NCBI GenBank assembly: GCA_947088865.1
Contig: CAMUHY010000003.1
Span: 186,001-250,000, forward strand
Direction of reading: 5' to 3'
From: an uncultured Eubacterium sp.
Lineage (GTDB): Bacteria > Bacillota > Clostridia > Lachnospirales > Lachnospiraceae
DNA: 64,000 bases
Part shown: positions 29,556 through 39,734 of the stretch, piece by piece
How the letters are laid out: the number at the start of each line of letters is the position of its first letter
Numbering within the stretch: the first letter of the stretch is position 1
Translations under genes and position numbers: made by a program
Notes under the pieces: model-generated
Told to the model about the DNA's origin: nothing
The model's database searches: none
Seen by the model: the letters and a program-made list of their open reading frames with translations, nothing else

Positions 29556-29749
29556 AACATCACCCGCTTTCTTTCTAATATTATATTTTTATTATAATTA
29601 ATTTATGTTTGTTCGTCAATAAAAAACTACAAATAATTTAAAAAAATGATAATGTACACTATTTCGTTGAATCATTAGATAATAATACAAATGATAAAAG
29701 CATTTATTTATTATAAATATCTATCTACAAACTTTTCATACAAATTTTA

Positions 29750-29778
29750 TTGTAAACAACCTTATTTTTCTGTATAAT
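29750..29778 (+). promoter_or_regulatory. Sigma-A promoter of the Rpn-family gene
   Basis: TTGTAA (29750-29755) and a consensus TATAAT (29773-29778), 17-bp spacer, 56 bases before the ATG. Confidence 0.7.
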
Positions 29779-29834
29779 TAAAATATATTTTATATAAAAC
29801 TTTCTATACAAATTACTATAAATGAGGTAACAAC

Positions 29835-30680
29835 ATGGCACAAACCACGCCAAAGCATAAAATAAAGGACAGCATATTCACAAATCTATTCCAAAACAAA
29901 AAATATCTTCTTCAATTATATAAAGCATTACATCCAGAAGACTGTAATGTGACAGAAGATGAAATTGCAGATGTTACCATCAAACATATATTAATTGATG
30001 CAGACTATAATGATTTAGGCTTTTCCATTAGTAATCGATTATTGGTATTAGTGGAAAGCCAGTCCACATGGACATTTAATATTATCATTCGTGCGCTGAT
30101 GTATCTGATACAAACATATCATGATTATTTTAAGCGTACCAACCAAAATTTATATGGAAGTAAAAAAGTAAATATTCCAAAACCTGAACTATATATGATA
30201 TATACAGGTGATAGAAAAAGTATTCCTGATATCATATCGCTTTCAAAAGAATTTTTTGGCGGAGCAAATACTGCGATTGATGCCAAGATAAAAGTTTTAT
30301 ATCAGGAAGATGAAAAGAATATTATCGGACAGTATATAATTTTTTCCAAAGTATATAATGAGCAAAGAAAATTATATGGAAACACAAAACAAGCAATAAC
30401 AGAAACAATCCGTATTTGTAAAGACAGAAATATATTAAAAGAATATCTTGAAAATAAAGAACAGGAGGTTGTAGACATAATGATGACATTATTTGATGAT
30501 GAACAAATTTTAAAAGCTTATACAAAAGATATTGAAGATAATAAAGAAAAAGAAACCGAAAAAAACACCGCAAAAAGAATGATAAAAATGGGTAAACTAT
30601 CACTTGATGAAATTTCACTTTGTGTACCTACATTATCACTTGATGAATTAAGAAAACTTGAAACAGAAGTTTTACAATAA
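29835..30680 (+). CDS. Rpn family recombination-promoting nuclease / putative transposase
   Basis: 281 residues. The N-terminal half shows the PD-(D/E)xK arrangement of the Rpn/YhgA-like group: KDSIFTNLFQNKKYLLQLYK, then LLVLVESQSTWTFNIIIRAL with the catalytic Glu and Gln, followed by MYLIQTYHDYF. The C-terminal region is helical, charged and repeat-like (KEKETEKNTAKRMIKMGK...LDEISLCVPTLSLDELRKLE), a common tail in Clostridial members. Rpn proteins of Escherichia coli promote RecA-independent recombination; a role in mobility or defence is inferred. No terminal inverted repeats surround it, so it is not a complete transposon. Confidence 0.85.
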   Translation: MAQTTPKHKIKDSIFTNLFQNKKYLLQLYKALHPEDCNVTEDEIADVTIKHILIDADYNDLGFSISNRLLVLVESQSTWTFNIIIRALMYLIQTYHDYFKRTNQNLYGSKKVNIPKPELYMIYTGDRKSIPDIISLSKEFFGGANTAIDAKIKVLYQEDEKNIIGQYIIFSKVYNEQRKLYGNTKQAITETIRICKDRNILKEYLENKEQEVVDIMMTLFDDEQILKAYTKDIEDNKEKETEKNTAKRMIKMGKLSLDEISLCVPTLSLDELRKLETEVLQ

Positions 30681-30814
30681 ACATAAAAATAAAAAAGTGA
30701 AATTAGAGAGACCGTTTCAAGTTTTGTGTAAAGTTAATATAACATTACTTCTAATGATACAAAATTGTGGACACTCCCAAATTACCATTCACCATATTTG
30801 ATATTATTTTTATA

Positions 30815-30862
30815 AAAACACAGCACTGTCAATTTATATCCCAAAAGACCATGCTGTGTTTT
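30815..30862 (+). terminator. Terminator-like hairpin after the Rpn-family gene
   Basis: Arms AAAACACAGCA (30815-30825) and TGCTGTGTTTT (30852-30862) with a 26-base loop, about 135 bases after the stop. The distance and long loop lower the confidence. Confidence 0.5.
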
Positions 30863-30942
30863 CACACTCTCTATAAAATTTTCACGTAGACATTTATTAT
30901 AACAAAATTCCTTATATCATAATTTTTCATCATGAACAGCCA

Positions 30943-31080
30943 GAAGTTCGCCTTGCGAACTTCCATGCCACAGCTTTACTGTGGTTATTATACCACAATT
31001 TTGTGCTTCTTTTTGTACATAAGCAAGTTTGCTCTGCAAACTTGTATAGCTCAGCTTCGCTGAGATTATTATATCATAAT
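30943..31080 (+). repeat. Double-hairpin repeat R2, two tandem units
   Basis: Unit 1: GAAGTTCGC / GCGAACTTC (30943-30963), CCACAG / CTGTGG (30968-30984), TTATTATACCACAAT (30985-30999). Unit 2: CAAGTTTGC / GCAAACTTG (31024-31044), CTCAGC / GCTGAG (31050-31064), TTATTATATCATAAT (31066-31080). The stems vary by paired changes while the order of parts is kept. Together with the hairpin at 30815 this fills the 460-bp gap between the Rpn-family gene and the ammonium transporter. Confidence 0.75.
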
Positions 31081-31140
31081 CTTATATTCATTTCCATTCT
31101 CACATACTTATTTTCTTATATTCATTCCCATTTCAATATC

Positions 31141-32892
31141 TTAATCATCGCTTCCCTGCAATGCGTCATAACCAGCCTCTCCTGTACGCACCTTCACAAC
31201 GTTTTCAACATCATATACAAAAATCTTTCCATCGCCAATATGTCCTGTGTAAAGTGCTTTTCTTGCCGCCTCAATAACTTCCATTGTAGGAACTTTAGAA
31301 ATGACCATTTCTACTGAAATCTTAGGAAGAAGCTGCATTTCAATAGGTACACCACGATAGTATTCTGGCGCTCCTTTTTGTGTACCGCATCCAAGTACCT
31401 GCGTCACTGTCATACCTGTGACGCCAATCTCATTCATCGCTTTCTTTAATCGCTCAAATCGCTCCTGCTTCATAAGAATTTCAACTTTTGTAATCTTTTT
31501 GTCATCAGGAATATCCGACTGTTTTACAACGGCTGGCACTGCCGAATCCATTTTTTCTGAACCAATTTCTTCATATTCATAGGCATCGTAAGAAAGCTCG
31601 CTTGTTGAAATCTCAAATCCTGCATAAGCGCTGGCTAAACCATGTTCTGTTGCATCAAGACCGATAATTTCTTCCTCTTTTGCAGCTCGAAGTCCAATGG
31701 TTGCCTTAATTACCAAAAATACAATGGTGATACAAACTGCTGTCCAAGCGACAACACATACAAGACCTACAATCTGAAGTCCTAAAAGTTTCAATCCTCC
31801 GCCATAAAATAAACCTTCCATCAAAACACCATCAGCATCGGCAATGCTGTAACCGGGTACTGTATTTGTTGCAAACAATCCAACTGCAATTGTACCCCAT
31901 ATACCATTGCAGCAATGAACAGCAACTGCACCAACAGGGTCATCAATATGCAGCTTATAATCAAGAAGCCATACCCCAAATACAACCAGCAATCCTGCCA
32001 CAATACCAATTACAATAGCGCCTGCCGCATCGGTTACATCACAAGGAGCTGTGATAGCGACAAGTCCTGCAAGAGATGCATTTAAACACATAGAAACATC
32101 AGGCTTGCCATACTTTATCCATGTAAATATCATACAAGTTACGGTTGCCAATGCTGGCGCTATCGTTGTTGTAAGAAATACCGATGCAAGCTGGTCTACA
32201 CTTGTACATGCTGCACCGTTAAACCCATACCAGCCAAACCATAAAATAAATACACCCAATGCACCAATTGGAAGATTATGACCCGGAAAAGCATTAACCT
32301 TTGTAATCTTACCCTCTTTATCTTTGTTAAATTTGCCAATTCTAGGACCTAAAATTTTGGCGCCAATTAAAGCAGAGACACCACCAACGGTATGAATTGC
32401 ACAAGAACCTGCAAAATCATGGAAACCTATCTGTGCTAACCAGCCGCCGCCCCAAATCCAATGTGCTTCAATTGGATAAATCAGTGCTGATATCACTGCG
32501 GAATATACACAATAAGACAAAAATTTTGTTCGCTCAGCCATTGCACCAGAGACAATCGTAGCTGTTGTGGCACAAAATACTAAATTAAATACAAAAGACG
32601 ACCAATTAAAATTTTCATATGTAGTAAAAATATCAAATCCTGGCTTTCCAATAAAGCCTAATAAATCCTCTCCCAGCAATAAACTAAATCCAATTAAAAT
32701 AAATGTTACTGTACCGATACAAAAATCCATCAGATTTTTCATAATAATATTGCCTGAATTTTTAGCTCTGGTAAACCCTGCTTCCACCATAGCAAATCCT
32801 GCCTGCATCCAGAACACCAACGCTGCGCCAATAAGAAACCACACCGCAAACAATTTGGCATCTACTTGTTCTAAAATCATTCCTAAATCCAT
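31141..32892 (-). CDS. amtB: Ammonium transporter fused to a C-terminal P-II domain
   Basis: 583 residues. Residues 1 to about 410 are an Amt channel with eleven membrane helices (FWMQAGFAMVEAGFTRAKN, then HTVGGVSALIGA with the pore histidine, and HCCNGIWGTIAVG). A linker of about 50 acidic residues follows. From residue 465 there is a complete P-II signal domain: KITKVEILMKQERFERLKKA, T-loop GCGTQKGAPEYYRGV with Tyr at 511-512, and TGHIGDGKIFVYDVENVVKV. Amt and GlnK are normally separate, and GlnK plugs the channel when nitrogen is plentiful. Here the regulator is tethered. Its leader has a terminator, and no separate glnK gene is adjacent. Confidence 0.95.
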   Translation of the reverse strand: MDLGMILEQVDAKLFAVWFLIGAALVFWMQAGFAMVEAGFTRAKNSGNIIMKNLMDFCIGTVTFILIGFSLLLGEDLLGFIGKPGFDIFTTYENFNWSSFVFNLVFCATTATIVSGAMAERTKFLSYCVYSAVISALIYPIEAHWIWGGGWLAQIGFHDFAGSCAIHTVGGVSALIGAKILGPRIGKFNKDKEGKITKVNAFPGHNLPIGALGVFILWFGWYGFNGAACTSVDQLASVFLTTTIAPALATVTCMIFTWIKYGKPDVSMCLNASLAGLVAITAPCDVTDAAGAIVIGIVAGLLVVFGVWLLDYKLHIDDPVGAVAVHCCNGIWGTIAVGLFATNTVPGYSIADADGVLMEGLFYGGGLKLLGLQIVGLVCVVAWTAVCITIVFLVIKATIGLRAAKEEEIIGLDATEHGLASAYAGFEISTSELSYDAYEYEEIGSEKMDSAVPAVVKQSDIPDDKKITKVEILMKQERFERLKKAMNEIGVTGMTVTQVLGCGTQKGAPEYYRGVPIEMQLLPKISVEMVISKVPTMEVIEAARKALYTGHIGDGKIFVYDVENVVKVRTGEAGYDALQGSDD

Positions 32893-33066
32893 ACTTCTTT
32901 TCCTCCTTTATAGTTTCTTTCTCATTTTCTTTTTATAAATTAAATTTTTCTTTCATAAATAAAACACAATAAAATACCTTTAAGTAGGAAAGATTTTCTT
33001 CCTCTACTTACTGCGCTGAGCGTTCGTCAGCTTGCTGACATATTTGATTTGGACGCCCATGTGCAT

Positions 33067-33105
33067 AAAAAAGGCGTGCAACCACTCACTATGGTTGCAC
33101 GCCTT
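33067..33105 (-). terminator. Terminator inside the amtB leader (possible attenuator)
   Basis: A 14-bp perfect stem, TGGTTGCACGCCTT with AAGGCGTGCAACCA, loop of 7, then TTTTTT on the minus strand. It lies 175 bases upstream of the amtB start, and no gene upstream on this strand needs it. A GTCAGC / GCTGAC hairpin (33026-33039) follows. The 394-bp gap 32893-33286 otherwise holds the two promoters listed next. Confidence 0.8.
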
Positions 33106-33130
33106 TGTGCTTGAAATAATTTAATTTATG

Positions 33131-33159
33131 TTGACATTATACATCAGACTTTTTATAAT
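33131..33159 (+). promoter_or_regulatory. Consensus sigma-A promoter for the AraC regulator
   Basis: Perfect TTGACA (33131-33136) and perfect TATAAT (33154-33159) with 17-bp spacer. This gives a leader of about 120 bases. Confidence 0.85.
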
Positions 33160-33180
33160 TATTGAAAAAATCGGACATAT

Positions 33181-33210
33181 TTTATACTTTTTTTAGAAAT
33201 TTGCAGTCAA
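33181..33210 (-). promoter_or_regulatory. Candidate promoter for amtB
   Basis: TTGACT (33210-33205) and TATAAA (33186-33181), 18-bp spacer, minus strand. Transcription from here would cross the araC promoter and the leader terminator before reaching amtB. Confidence 0.5.
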
Positions 33211-33286
33211 ATTTTAATTTTACCAATGAACCTTTATTGAATTTATAAAATCACTTATTTCATACAAACATACTTGGAGGTCAACA

Positions 33287-34114
33287 ATGAACAATTCTCT
33301 TATTTTTATACAACCCCAACTTCATCTTTATTTCTGCAAGTATCCTTATAAAACAATCCATACCCCATCCAATATGACAATTTATGATGTATCAAACTAT
33401 AATGAAAAATACTATGGAACTCTTAACCAACTCCAAATTATGCCTTCTGCTAATTGTATATGGATTTTATCTTATAATTTGGCGAAAGATTTTTGTTTTT
33501 TATATATCGGCAGTCAAAGTCACCCTATAACAATTGATTTATCTGCCTACAATAATCATCTTATCGTTATTTTTGATATCAACACCATTTATTTAAACGC
33601 CAAAAACAACGGTCTGCATCCTTGTCTTTTAAGAGACCAACAAATCGACCTAACTCCTCATGCACAGAGTTCTGAATATAAGCTTTTATCAACATTTATC
33701 AATACTACTTCTTTTGATAAACATGTGGAAATACTGCTCCATTATATCCATCAATATACAATAACCTATTCTTTTCCTACCTCTTTTCAAACGATGGTTG
33801 ATATGATTTCCAATGCAAACGAAACCATTTCACTTCAAGATATCTCTACTAAAACAAGATATTCCATTCGTCATATTAACCGAATGTTTCATCATTATTT
33901 AGGGTATAGTCCAAAAACTTTATGCAAATATGTTCGCTTTCAAAAAGTTTTAAGAGAAATGATTAGCAATCCAAACCGCCAAAATTCTGAATTTATTTTA
34001 AATATTGACTATTCAGACCAAGCACATTTTCAGCGCGAATTTAAGTCTTTTATGGGAGAAACACCAAAAGCCTTTTGTAATCAGCTAATCCATGTTTATA
34101 ACCAATTTCCTTAA
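33287..34114 (+). CDS. AraC family transcriptional regulator
   Basis: 275 residues, ATG preceded by TTGGAGG. The C-terminal third is a double helix-turn-helix: SLQDISTKTRYSIRHINRMF, then HHYLGYSPKTLCKYVRFQKV, then DYSDQAHFQREFKSFMGETP, as in the AraC/XylS signature. The N-terminal 165 residues are a ligand-sensing part resembling DUF6597-like or cupin-related regulators, not clearly assigned. The regulator is divergent from amtB; whether it controls it is unknown. A highly consensus promoter suggests it is well expressed unless repressed. Confidence 0.92.
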   Translation: MNNSLIFIQPQLHLYFCKYPYKTIHTPSNMTIYDVSNYNEKYYGTLNQLQIMPSANCIWILSYNLAKDFCFLYIGSQSHPITIDLSAYNNHLIVIFDINTIYLNAKNNGLHPCLLRDQQIDLTPHAQSSEYKLLSTFINTTSFDKHVEILLHYIHQYTITYSFPTSFQTMVDMISNANETISLQDISTKTRYSIRHINRMFHHYLGYSPKTLCKYVRFQKVLREMISNPNRQNSEFILNIDYSDQAHFQREFKSFMGETPKAFCNQLIHVYNQFP

Positions 34115-34126
34115 TGCAACTGTCCC

Positions 34127-35311
34127 TTATTCAAGCAAATACTCTGAAAAAACATAATTGCTTACATCAATTCCATAATCCGTAAGTGCATACCAAATTT
34201 GACCTCCATCTAAGGAATATGACACCATTAATTTTTGGTCAATATGTTTTTGAAGCACATTGCCAAATATTTTATGGATTGACACACCAAACTGCTCCTT
34301 AAAATCATTGGCACAAATTCCTCTGCTCTCACGCAATCCCAAAAACATAAACTCCGACATGCAGTCTTTTTTTGTCAATTGTTCCTGTTCACATACAATG
34401 GATTTTTTTCCCGCTTTTTTCATATATTCTTCTATATTTTGTGTATTTTTATATCGAACATCATTTATCAAAGAAGACGCCCCTAAACCAAATCCAATAT
34501 AGTCGCCGCGTTCCCAATACAGCTTGTTATGCCTGCACTCATATCCTTGCTTGGCATAATTGGATATTTCATATCGGTTATATTGATTTTCAAGCAATAT
34601 TTTTTTGGTATCATAATACATCAATCGTTCGGTCTCCTCATCAGGCACACTTGGATACATATTTATATTTTCATATAAAGGTGTGTTTTCCTCAAGAATT
34701 AAACTGTAAGCAGAAATATGCTCTGGATTTAATTTTACAATTTTTTGTATATCTTGCATATACATATCTAATGTCTGTCCTGGCAGAGCAGACATCATAT
34801 CAATATTAATATTGCAAAAACCTGCTTCTCTCGCGCAATTATAGCTGTACAAAAAATCATTATACGTATGAATCCTTCCAATTCTTGCAAGCAGCTCGTC
34901 CGATGCTGACTGTAATCCAAAACTTATCCTGTTTATATTTGCCTCTTTATAGATACGTACTTTATTTTTATCAATGGTTCCTGGATTGCATTCAATGGTA
35001 ATCTCTGCATCCTGTCTTACCAAAAACTTGTTATAAAGAGCCTCCATTATCTTAAAAATAAATGCACCATCTAAAATAGAAGGCGTGCCGCCCCCAATAA
35101 AAATACTGGATATCGTATCGACATTTCTGTCAAAAAATTGTATTTCCCTGATTAATGCATCCACATATTCGTTATAAATACGTTGATTTGCTGGAAACGA
35201 TAAAAAATCACAATACGCACATTTTTTCACACAAAAGGGGACATGTATATACACGCCCCTATTTTCTAAAATTTTATTATTATTTGACATAAACTTACAA
35301 AACGCAATCAT
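34127..35311 (-). CDS. hemW: HemW-type radical SAM protein
   Basis: 394 residues, typical. The radical SAM cluster cysteines are C27, C31 and C34 in [11 protein letters not shown]. The SAM-binding region ([13 protein letters not shown]), the [10 protein letters not shown] and RISFGLQSA segments, and the C-terminal HemN domain ([14 protein letters not shown], then [12 protein letters not shown]) are all present. HemW proteins bind and deliver haem and are often misnamed coproporphyrinogen oxidase; the CAYCDF form is the HemW type. Its start overlaps the lepA stop by 4 bp (ATGA), so translation is coupled. The lepA-hemW pair is conserved in Firmicutes. Confidence 0.93.
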   Translation of the reverse strand: MIAFCKFMSNNNKILENRGVYIHVPFCVKKCAYCDFLSFPANQRIYNEYVDALIREIQFFDRNVDTISSIFIGGGTPSILDGAFIFKIMEALYNKFLVRQDAEITIECNPGTIDKNKVRIYKEANINRISFGLQSASDELLARIGRIHTYNDFLYSYNCAREAGFCNINIDMMSALPGQTLDMYMQDIQKIVKLNPEHISAYSLILEENTPLYENINMYPSVPDEETERLMYYDTKKILLENQYNRYEISNYAKQGYECRHNKLYWERGDYIGFGLGASSLINDVRYKNTQNIEEYMKKAGKKSIVCEQEQLTKKDCMSEFMFLGLRESRGICANDFKEQFGVSIHKIFGNVLQKHIDQKLMVSYSLDGGQIWYALTDYGIDVSNYVFSEYLLE

Positions 35312-37128
35312 TCATCATCTAACTTCAACACGCTCATAAACGCCTTCTGTGGAATCTCTACGCTTCCAATCTGACGCATACGTTTTTTTCCTTCCTTTTG
35401 TTTTTCGAGAAGTTTCTTTTTACGCGAAATATCTCCGCCATAACATTTCGCAAGAACGTCCTTTCGCAACGCTTTTACCGTTTCTCTCGCTATTACTTTG
35501 CTTCCGATAGCCGCTTGAATGGGTATCTCAAAAAGCTGTCTTGGAATTTCTTGCTTAAGCTTTTCACACATCTTGCGCCCTCTCTCTTCCGCATTGCCTG
35601 AAAAGACAATAAAGGAAAGTGCATCCACTTCTTCTTTATTGATAAGAATATCCAATTTGCATAAATTAGAACGACTATAACCTTTCATTTCATAGTCAAA
35701 AGAAGCATAACCTCTTGACCTTGATTTGAGCGCATCAAAAAAGTCATATATAATTTCATTGAGTGGCAAATCATATTTTAACAAGGCTCTAGTCTGTTCA
35801 ATATATTCCATACTGTTATATATTCCGCGCCGTTCCTGACAAAGTTTCATAATCGCACCTACAAATTCCGTAGTCACCATAATTTCAGCTTTTACTACGG
35901 GTTCTTCCATATAAGAAATTTCAGATGGATTCGGCATATTGGATGGATTCGTTAAATCAATCACTTCACCATTGGTCTTATGAACTTTGTAGATAACACT
36001 TGGCGCCGTTGTAATTAAATCTAAATTATATTCTCTTTCTAATCGTTCCTGAATAATCTCCAAATGAAGCAGTCCCAAAAAACCACATCGAAAACCAAAG
36101 CCTAAAGCAACCGAATTTTCTGGCTCAAACTGCAACGACGCATCATTTAACTGTAATTTTTCCAACGCTTCCCTCAAATCTTGATATTTAGCGCCATCTG
36201 TTGGATACAATCCGCAATATACCATTGGATTGACTTTCTTATAACCTGGAAGCGGCTCGTCACATGGTCTGTTATTATCTGTAACCGTATCGCCAACGCG
36301 TGTGTCAGACACATTTTTTATACTTGCCGTTATATAACCTACCATACCTGCTGATAATTCATCGCATGGAATAAACTGTCCTGCTCCAAAAATACCAACC
36401 TCGACAACTTCTGCTACTGCACCAGTCGCCATCATTCTAATCGATGTACCTTTCTTTACAATCCCTTCCTTGATACGAACAAAAACAATAACACCTTTAT
36501 AAGAATCATACACGGAGTCAAATATAAGCGCTTTAAGCGGCGCTTTTGGGTCGCCTTCAGGCGCTGGAATTTTTGTCACTATCTGCTCTAAAACATCTTC
36601 AATATGAATCCCATTTTTTGCACTAATCTGCGGTGCATCTTGTGCTTCTATTCCTATAACGTCCTCAATTTCATCAATAACCCTCTGTGGCTGTGCGCTT
36701 GGAAGGTCAATTTTATTGATAACTGGAAATACATCTAAATCATGGTCAAGCGCAAGATAAACATTTGCAAGAGTCTGCGCCTCTATTCCCTGTGCTGCAT
36801 CCACAACTAAAATAGCTCCGTCACAAGCAGCAAGCGCCCTTGAAACTTCATAATTAAAATCAACATGTCCTGGTGTGTCAATCAAGTTAAAAATATATTC
36901 CTGTCCATCTTTCGCCTTATAGACTGTACGCACACTCTGTGCTTTAATGGTAATTCCGCGTTCCCTCTCAAGCTCCATATTATCAAGGACTTGTTCTTGC
37001 ATTTCTCTTACTGTAAGCAAGCCTGTCTTTTCAATAATGCGGTCTGCAAGGGTTGATTTCCCATGGTCAATATGCGCTATAATACAAAAATTTCTAATAT
37101 TTTTCTGATTCACCTTTATTTCCTCCAT
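35308..37128 (-). CDS. lepA: Elongation factor 4 (back-translocating GTPase LepA)
   Basis: 606 residues, full length. GTPase motifs are [12 protein letters not shown] (P-loop), DTPGHVDF and [11 protein letters not shown]-like domains II, III and V follow, then the LepA-specific C-terminal domain ([20 protein letters not shown]). LepA acts on ribosomes, affecting initiation and back-translocation under stress. Its 5' end overlaps the amidase gene by 35 bp in another frame. The first residues [20 protein letters not shown] fit the family, so the overlap appears genuine. Confidence 0.98.
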   Translation of the reverse strand: MEEIKVNQKNIRNFCIIAHIDHGKSTLADRIIEKTGLLTVREMQEQVLDNMELERERGITIKAQSVRTVYKAKDGQEYIFNLIDTPGHVDFNYEVSRALAACDGAILVVDAAQGIEAQTLANVYLALDHDLDVFPVINKIDLPSAQPQRVIDEIEDVIGIEAQDAPQISAKNGIHIEDVLEQIVTKIPAPEGDPKAPLKALIFDSVYDSYKGVIVFVRIKEGIVKKGTSIRMMATGAVAEVVEVGIFGAGQFIPCDELSAGMVGYITASIKNVSDTRVGDTVTDNNRPCDEPLPGYKKVNPMVYCGLYPTDGAKYQDLREALEKLQLNDASLQFEPENSVALGFGFRCGFLGLLHLEIIQERLEREYNLDLITTAPSVIYKVHKTNGEVIDLTNPSNMPNPSEISYMEEPVVKAEIMVTTEFVGAIMKLCQERRGIYNSMEYIEQTRALLKYDLPLNEIIYDFFDALKSRSRGYASFDYEMKGYSRSNLCKLDILINKEEVDALSFIVFSGNAEERGRKMCEKLKQEIPRQLFEIPIQAAIGSKVIARETVKALRKDVLAKCYGGDISRKKKLLEKQKEGKKRMRQIGSVEIPQKAFMSVLKLDDE

Positions 37129-37936
37129 TAAGGTATTTTCCTATTCCAGAAGCGATAGCTTTTGCTATATTCTCTGCTTTATTATTAATTATCAACATAT
37201 CGCTGTTGCTTGTTATAAAACCAAGCTCCAGTATCAAACTTGCACTTTTACTGCGTGAATTAATATAATAATTTTCTTTTGAATCAGCAAGTGTACCATA
37301 CTTTACATCACGATTATGTATTCCTGTATTTATTGCAATCTCTTCAAGAATAGTTTTTGACAATTTTAACGAATTATTCGGCTTGTTACTGTGAATCCAA
37401 GCTTCTGCCCCATTTGCAGCTTCATTTGTCGATGAATTTAAATGAATCGAAACAAAGACATCTGCATTTTTATCATTTCCTATCTTTACTCTTTGTTCCT
37501 GTGATATTGCTATATCCGATGTCCTTGTCATAACAACTTCTGCCCCCATACGTTCAAGTTCTTGCTGCACTGATTCTGCTATGGAAAGACATATTGAACT
37601 TTCTTCATAACGACCCGAAACAGTACCTTTATCGCTTCCGCCATGACCTGCATCAATACAGATAACACTTCCATTATCTATCGTCCATGTATTTTCTGGT
37701 ATTGCTAAACCTTTATCTTGTGCAGCCACCACATTGTCCAACGTTTGATTTTGTGTATTATTAGTAGGGGTATCTGCATCCAAACTTTTAAAATCATTAT
37801 ATATGATAAGACCAAACCATATTATTGTAGCTACCGTTAATATGCCAAATATATGGTCCCACCTGCGAGGTTTGCTTGAGGTCTGCTCCTCATATGGGAT
37901 TTTTCTGTTTGATTTTCTATTTGTTCCTTTTCCCAT
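37094..37936 (-). CDS. cwlD: N-acetylmuramoyl-L-alanine amidase, CwlD-like
   Basis: 280 residues. There is one N-terminal membrane helix (about residues 29-46), a short linker, then an Amidase_3 domain from about residue 85. Zinc ligands are His in CIDAGHGG, Glu in GRYEESS and His in VSIHLNSS; the catalytic Glu is in ILELGFI. The enzyme cuts the bond between muramic acid and the peptide stem. Size, membrane anchor and the neighbourhood of sigE suggest CwlD, which helps make muramic-delta-lactam in spore cortex, but a vegetative amidase is possible. It is the first gene of cwlD-lepA-hemW. Confidence 0.85.
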   Translation of the reverse strand: MGKGTNRKSNRKIPYEEQTSSKPRRWDHIFGILTVATIIWFGLIIYNDFKSLDADTPTNNTQNQTLDNVVAAQDKGLAIPENTWTIDNGSVICIDAGHGGSDKGTVSGRYEESSICLSIAESVQQELERMGAEVVMTRTSDIAISQEQRVKIGNDKNADVFVSIHLNSSTNEAANGAEAWIHSNKPNNSLKLSKTILEEIAINTGIHNRDVKYGTLADSKENYYINSRSKSASLILELGFITSNSDMLIINNKAENIAKAIASGIGKYLNGGNKGESEKY

Positions 37937-38071
37937 ATCACCCTCCAGTCAACTATGTCTACTATTTTCTATAAGTATTTCCATCTTGTCAAGCTTTTTT
38001 ACAGAATAAGTTTTTATCCTTTATAAATATCAAAACAATTCCGTCGTAATATCTATCAATAAACAAATATC

Positions 38072-38098
38072 AAAGGGGCTGCCAACGACAACCCCTTT
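38072..38098 (-). terminator. Terminator-like hairpin after sigE
   Basis: Arms AAAGGGG (38072-38078) and CCCCTTT (38092-38098), 10 bases after the sigE stop. The following T-run is interrupted. Confidence 0.6.
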
Positions 38099-38107
38099 TA
38101 CAGTAAT

Positions 38108-38848
38108 CTATGAATTTTTTACGATTTCTTTCTTTAATCGCTTAATAATCTTTTTCTCAAGACGTGATATGTATGATTGTGATATACCCAGCATATCTGC
38201 CACTTCTTTTTGTGTCTTTTCTTCTCCGTCATCTGAAGATAACCCATACCTTAAATCGACAATAATGCGTTCTCTCTCTGGAAGCTTATTAATTGCTCTA
38301 TTTAGTATCTTTCTTTCCGCTTCATTTTCTATATCTTTATATATGACATCTTCATCTGTCCCTAAAATATCCGACAACAACAATTCATTGCCATCCCAAT
38401 CTACATTTAATGGTTCATCAATAGATACTTCCGCTTTCGTCTTATTATTTCTTCTCAAATACATCAATATCTCATTTTCAATACACCTTGAAGCATATGT
38501 AGCAAGTTTTATATTCTTATCTGCCTTATACGAATTAATCGCTTTGATAAGACCGATTGTTCCTATGGAAATTAAGTCTTCAACACCGATTCCTGTATTG
38601 TCAAATTTTTTTGCTATATATACAACAAGCCTTAAATTATGCTCAATAAGCCTCGATTTAGCCTCTTTTTCTTTTTCTGTTCCAAGTTTTGATATTGCTT
38701 CTGCTTCCTCTTCTAACTCAAGCGGAGCAGGAAGTATATCAGTACCGCCTATATAGTGTACATCAGCCTGCCTCATAAAGCAAAGGTTTCTGATGCTAGG
38801 CACTATTTTAAATTGAAATCTATCATATGATGCAACTTTTAAAACCAT
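38108..38848 (-). CDS. sigE: RNA polymerase sporulation sigma factor, pro-sigma-E
   Basis: 246 residues from the ATG at 38848 (AAAGGAG upstream). The first ~30 residues form the pro-sequence, followed by [20 protein letters not shown], which matches the region cleaved by SpoIIGA in sigma-E. Region 2 is [20 protein letters not shown], then [18 protein letters not shown] and [17 protein letters not shown]. Region 4 is [20 protein letters not shown]. Sigma-E directs early mother-cell transcription. The gene follows spoIIGA in the usual operon. sigG, which often follows in relatives, is absent; the amidase gene is next. Confidence 0.96.
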   Translation of the reverse strand: MVLKVASYDRFQFKIVPSIRNLCFMRQADVHYIGGTDILPAPLELEEEAEAISKLGTEKEKEAKSRLIEHNLRLVVYIAKKFDNTGIGVEDLISIGTIGLIKAINSYKADKNIKLATYASRCIENEILMYLRRNNKTKAEVSIDEPLNVDWDGNELLLSDILGTDEDVIYKDIENEAERKILNRAINKLPERERIIVDLRYGLSSDDGEEKTQKEVADMLGISQSYISRLEKKIIKRLKKEIVKNS

Positions 38849-38899
38849 TATACTTTCTCCTTTAATATTATGCATTAAAAAATTTATAAATCTATAAAC

Positions 38900-39709
38900 T
38901 TATAAGATATTTGAATTAACTAACATGTTAAATTCTCCATCTGAAGAGAGCCTATGCCTGCTGATTCCCAACAAAGCCATCGGCACTTCAACCATCTTTT
39001 TACCTTGGTATATGCATATATTTTCTGCTGTAATCACTTCCAGTAAACCGCTTTCACAACCCAACGAACTATATGGTATAAGATGTAATTTTACATTTAC
39101 GCCAAGTTGAATATTTAAAGGAATACTATCTGCCTCTATAACTGAGACTGGTTTTTTTAGAATGGGGTCTATAAGAATATTTCCTGTATCTATATATCCC
39201 TTCACTCTAAATGTTACATTATCTAAAGTTATTTCAACCTGACATTGGTTTTTTTCATATACAGTAATTCTTTTTATTTGACTTCCTATCACTACAAGGA
39301 TAACAATAGTAATTGCAAGAAAGATTGTTAATTTACTGTCTTTTAGTATAACTTCTTTAAAACTATAACCTGCGGGAGTATAATATATAAACATATACAG
39401 ACAACCTGCTATGACAAACGTTATGGCATATAATACAACAACGCCTTTGATAAGATTTCTTTTATCTATTTTGCCAGAGCATATTCTTACCATGCATATG
39501 CTAATAAATATGTATGTACATATATGAACGATTGGAATGATGTCTCTCGGTATGACAAGGACGACAACCGACCATAGCGCTCCTAAAGTGGAAGAAAGTA
39601 GTATTCGCAGCCATGTAGCAGCATAGCCGCAAAACCTGTTAAGACAAACAAGAACTATGGTGTCCATAAGAAAATTAATTATAAAAAAGACATCCAGATA
39701 TATTACAAT
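38900..39709 (-). CDS. spoIIGA: Sigma-E processing peptidase SpoIIGA (probable ATT start)
   Basis: About 270 residues. Five N-terminal membrane helices begin at VIYLDVFFIINFLMDTIVLV. The C-terminal aspartic-protease-like domain includes VKGYIDTGNILIDPILKKPV, with the catalytic Asp in DTGN. It cleaves pro-sigma-E at the forespore septum. The ORF is open up to an ATG at 39862, but the promoter (-10 at 39740-39735) and the ribosome binding site GGAGGTGA (39724-39717) lie inside that extension. The only in-frame codon at the right distance is ATT at 39709, which aligns with the family's start (xxIYLDV). ATT initiation is rare, so this call is inferred from position and alignment. Confidence 0.85.
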   Translation of the reverse strand: MVIYLDVFFIINFLMDTIVLVCLNRFCGYAATWLRILLSSTLGALWSVVVLVIPRDIIPIVHICTYIFISICMVRICSGKIDKRNLIKGVVVLYAITFVIAGCLYMFIYYTPAGYSFKEVILKDSKLTIFLAITIVILVVIGSQIKRITVYEKNQCQVEITLDNVTFRVKGYIDTGNILIDPILKKPVSVIEADSIPLNIQLGVNVKLHLIPYSSLGCESGLLEVITAENICIYQGKKMVEVPMALLGISRHRLSSDGEFNMLVNSNIL

Positions 39710-39734
39710 TGTCCTATCACCTCCTAACAGAACA

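Noticed and set aside
30700..30790. Fragments resembling insertion-sequence ends (GTTTTGTGTAAAG and a GTGGACACTCCC stretch) after the Rpn-family gene
   Set aside because: Short, no matching inverted partner and no transposase remnant; could be chance.
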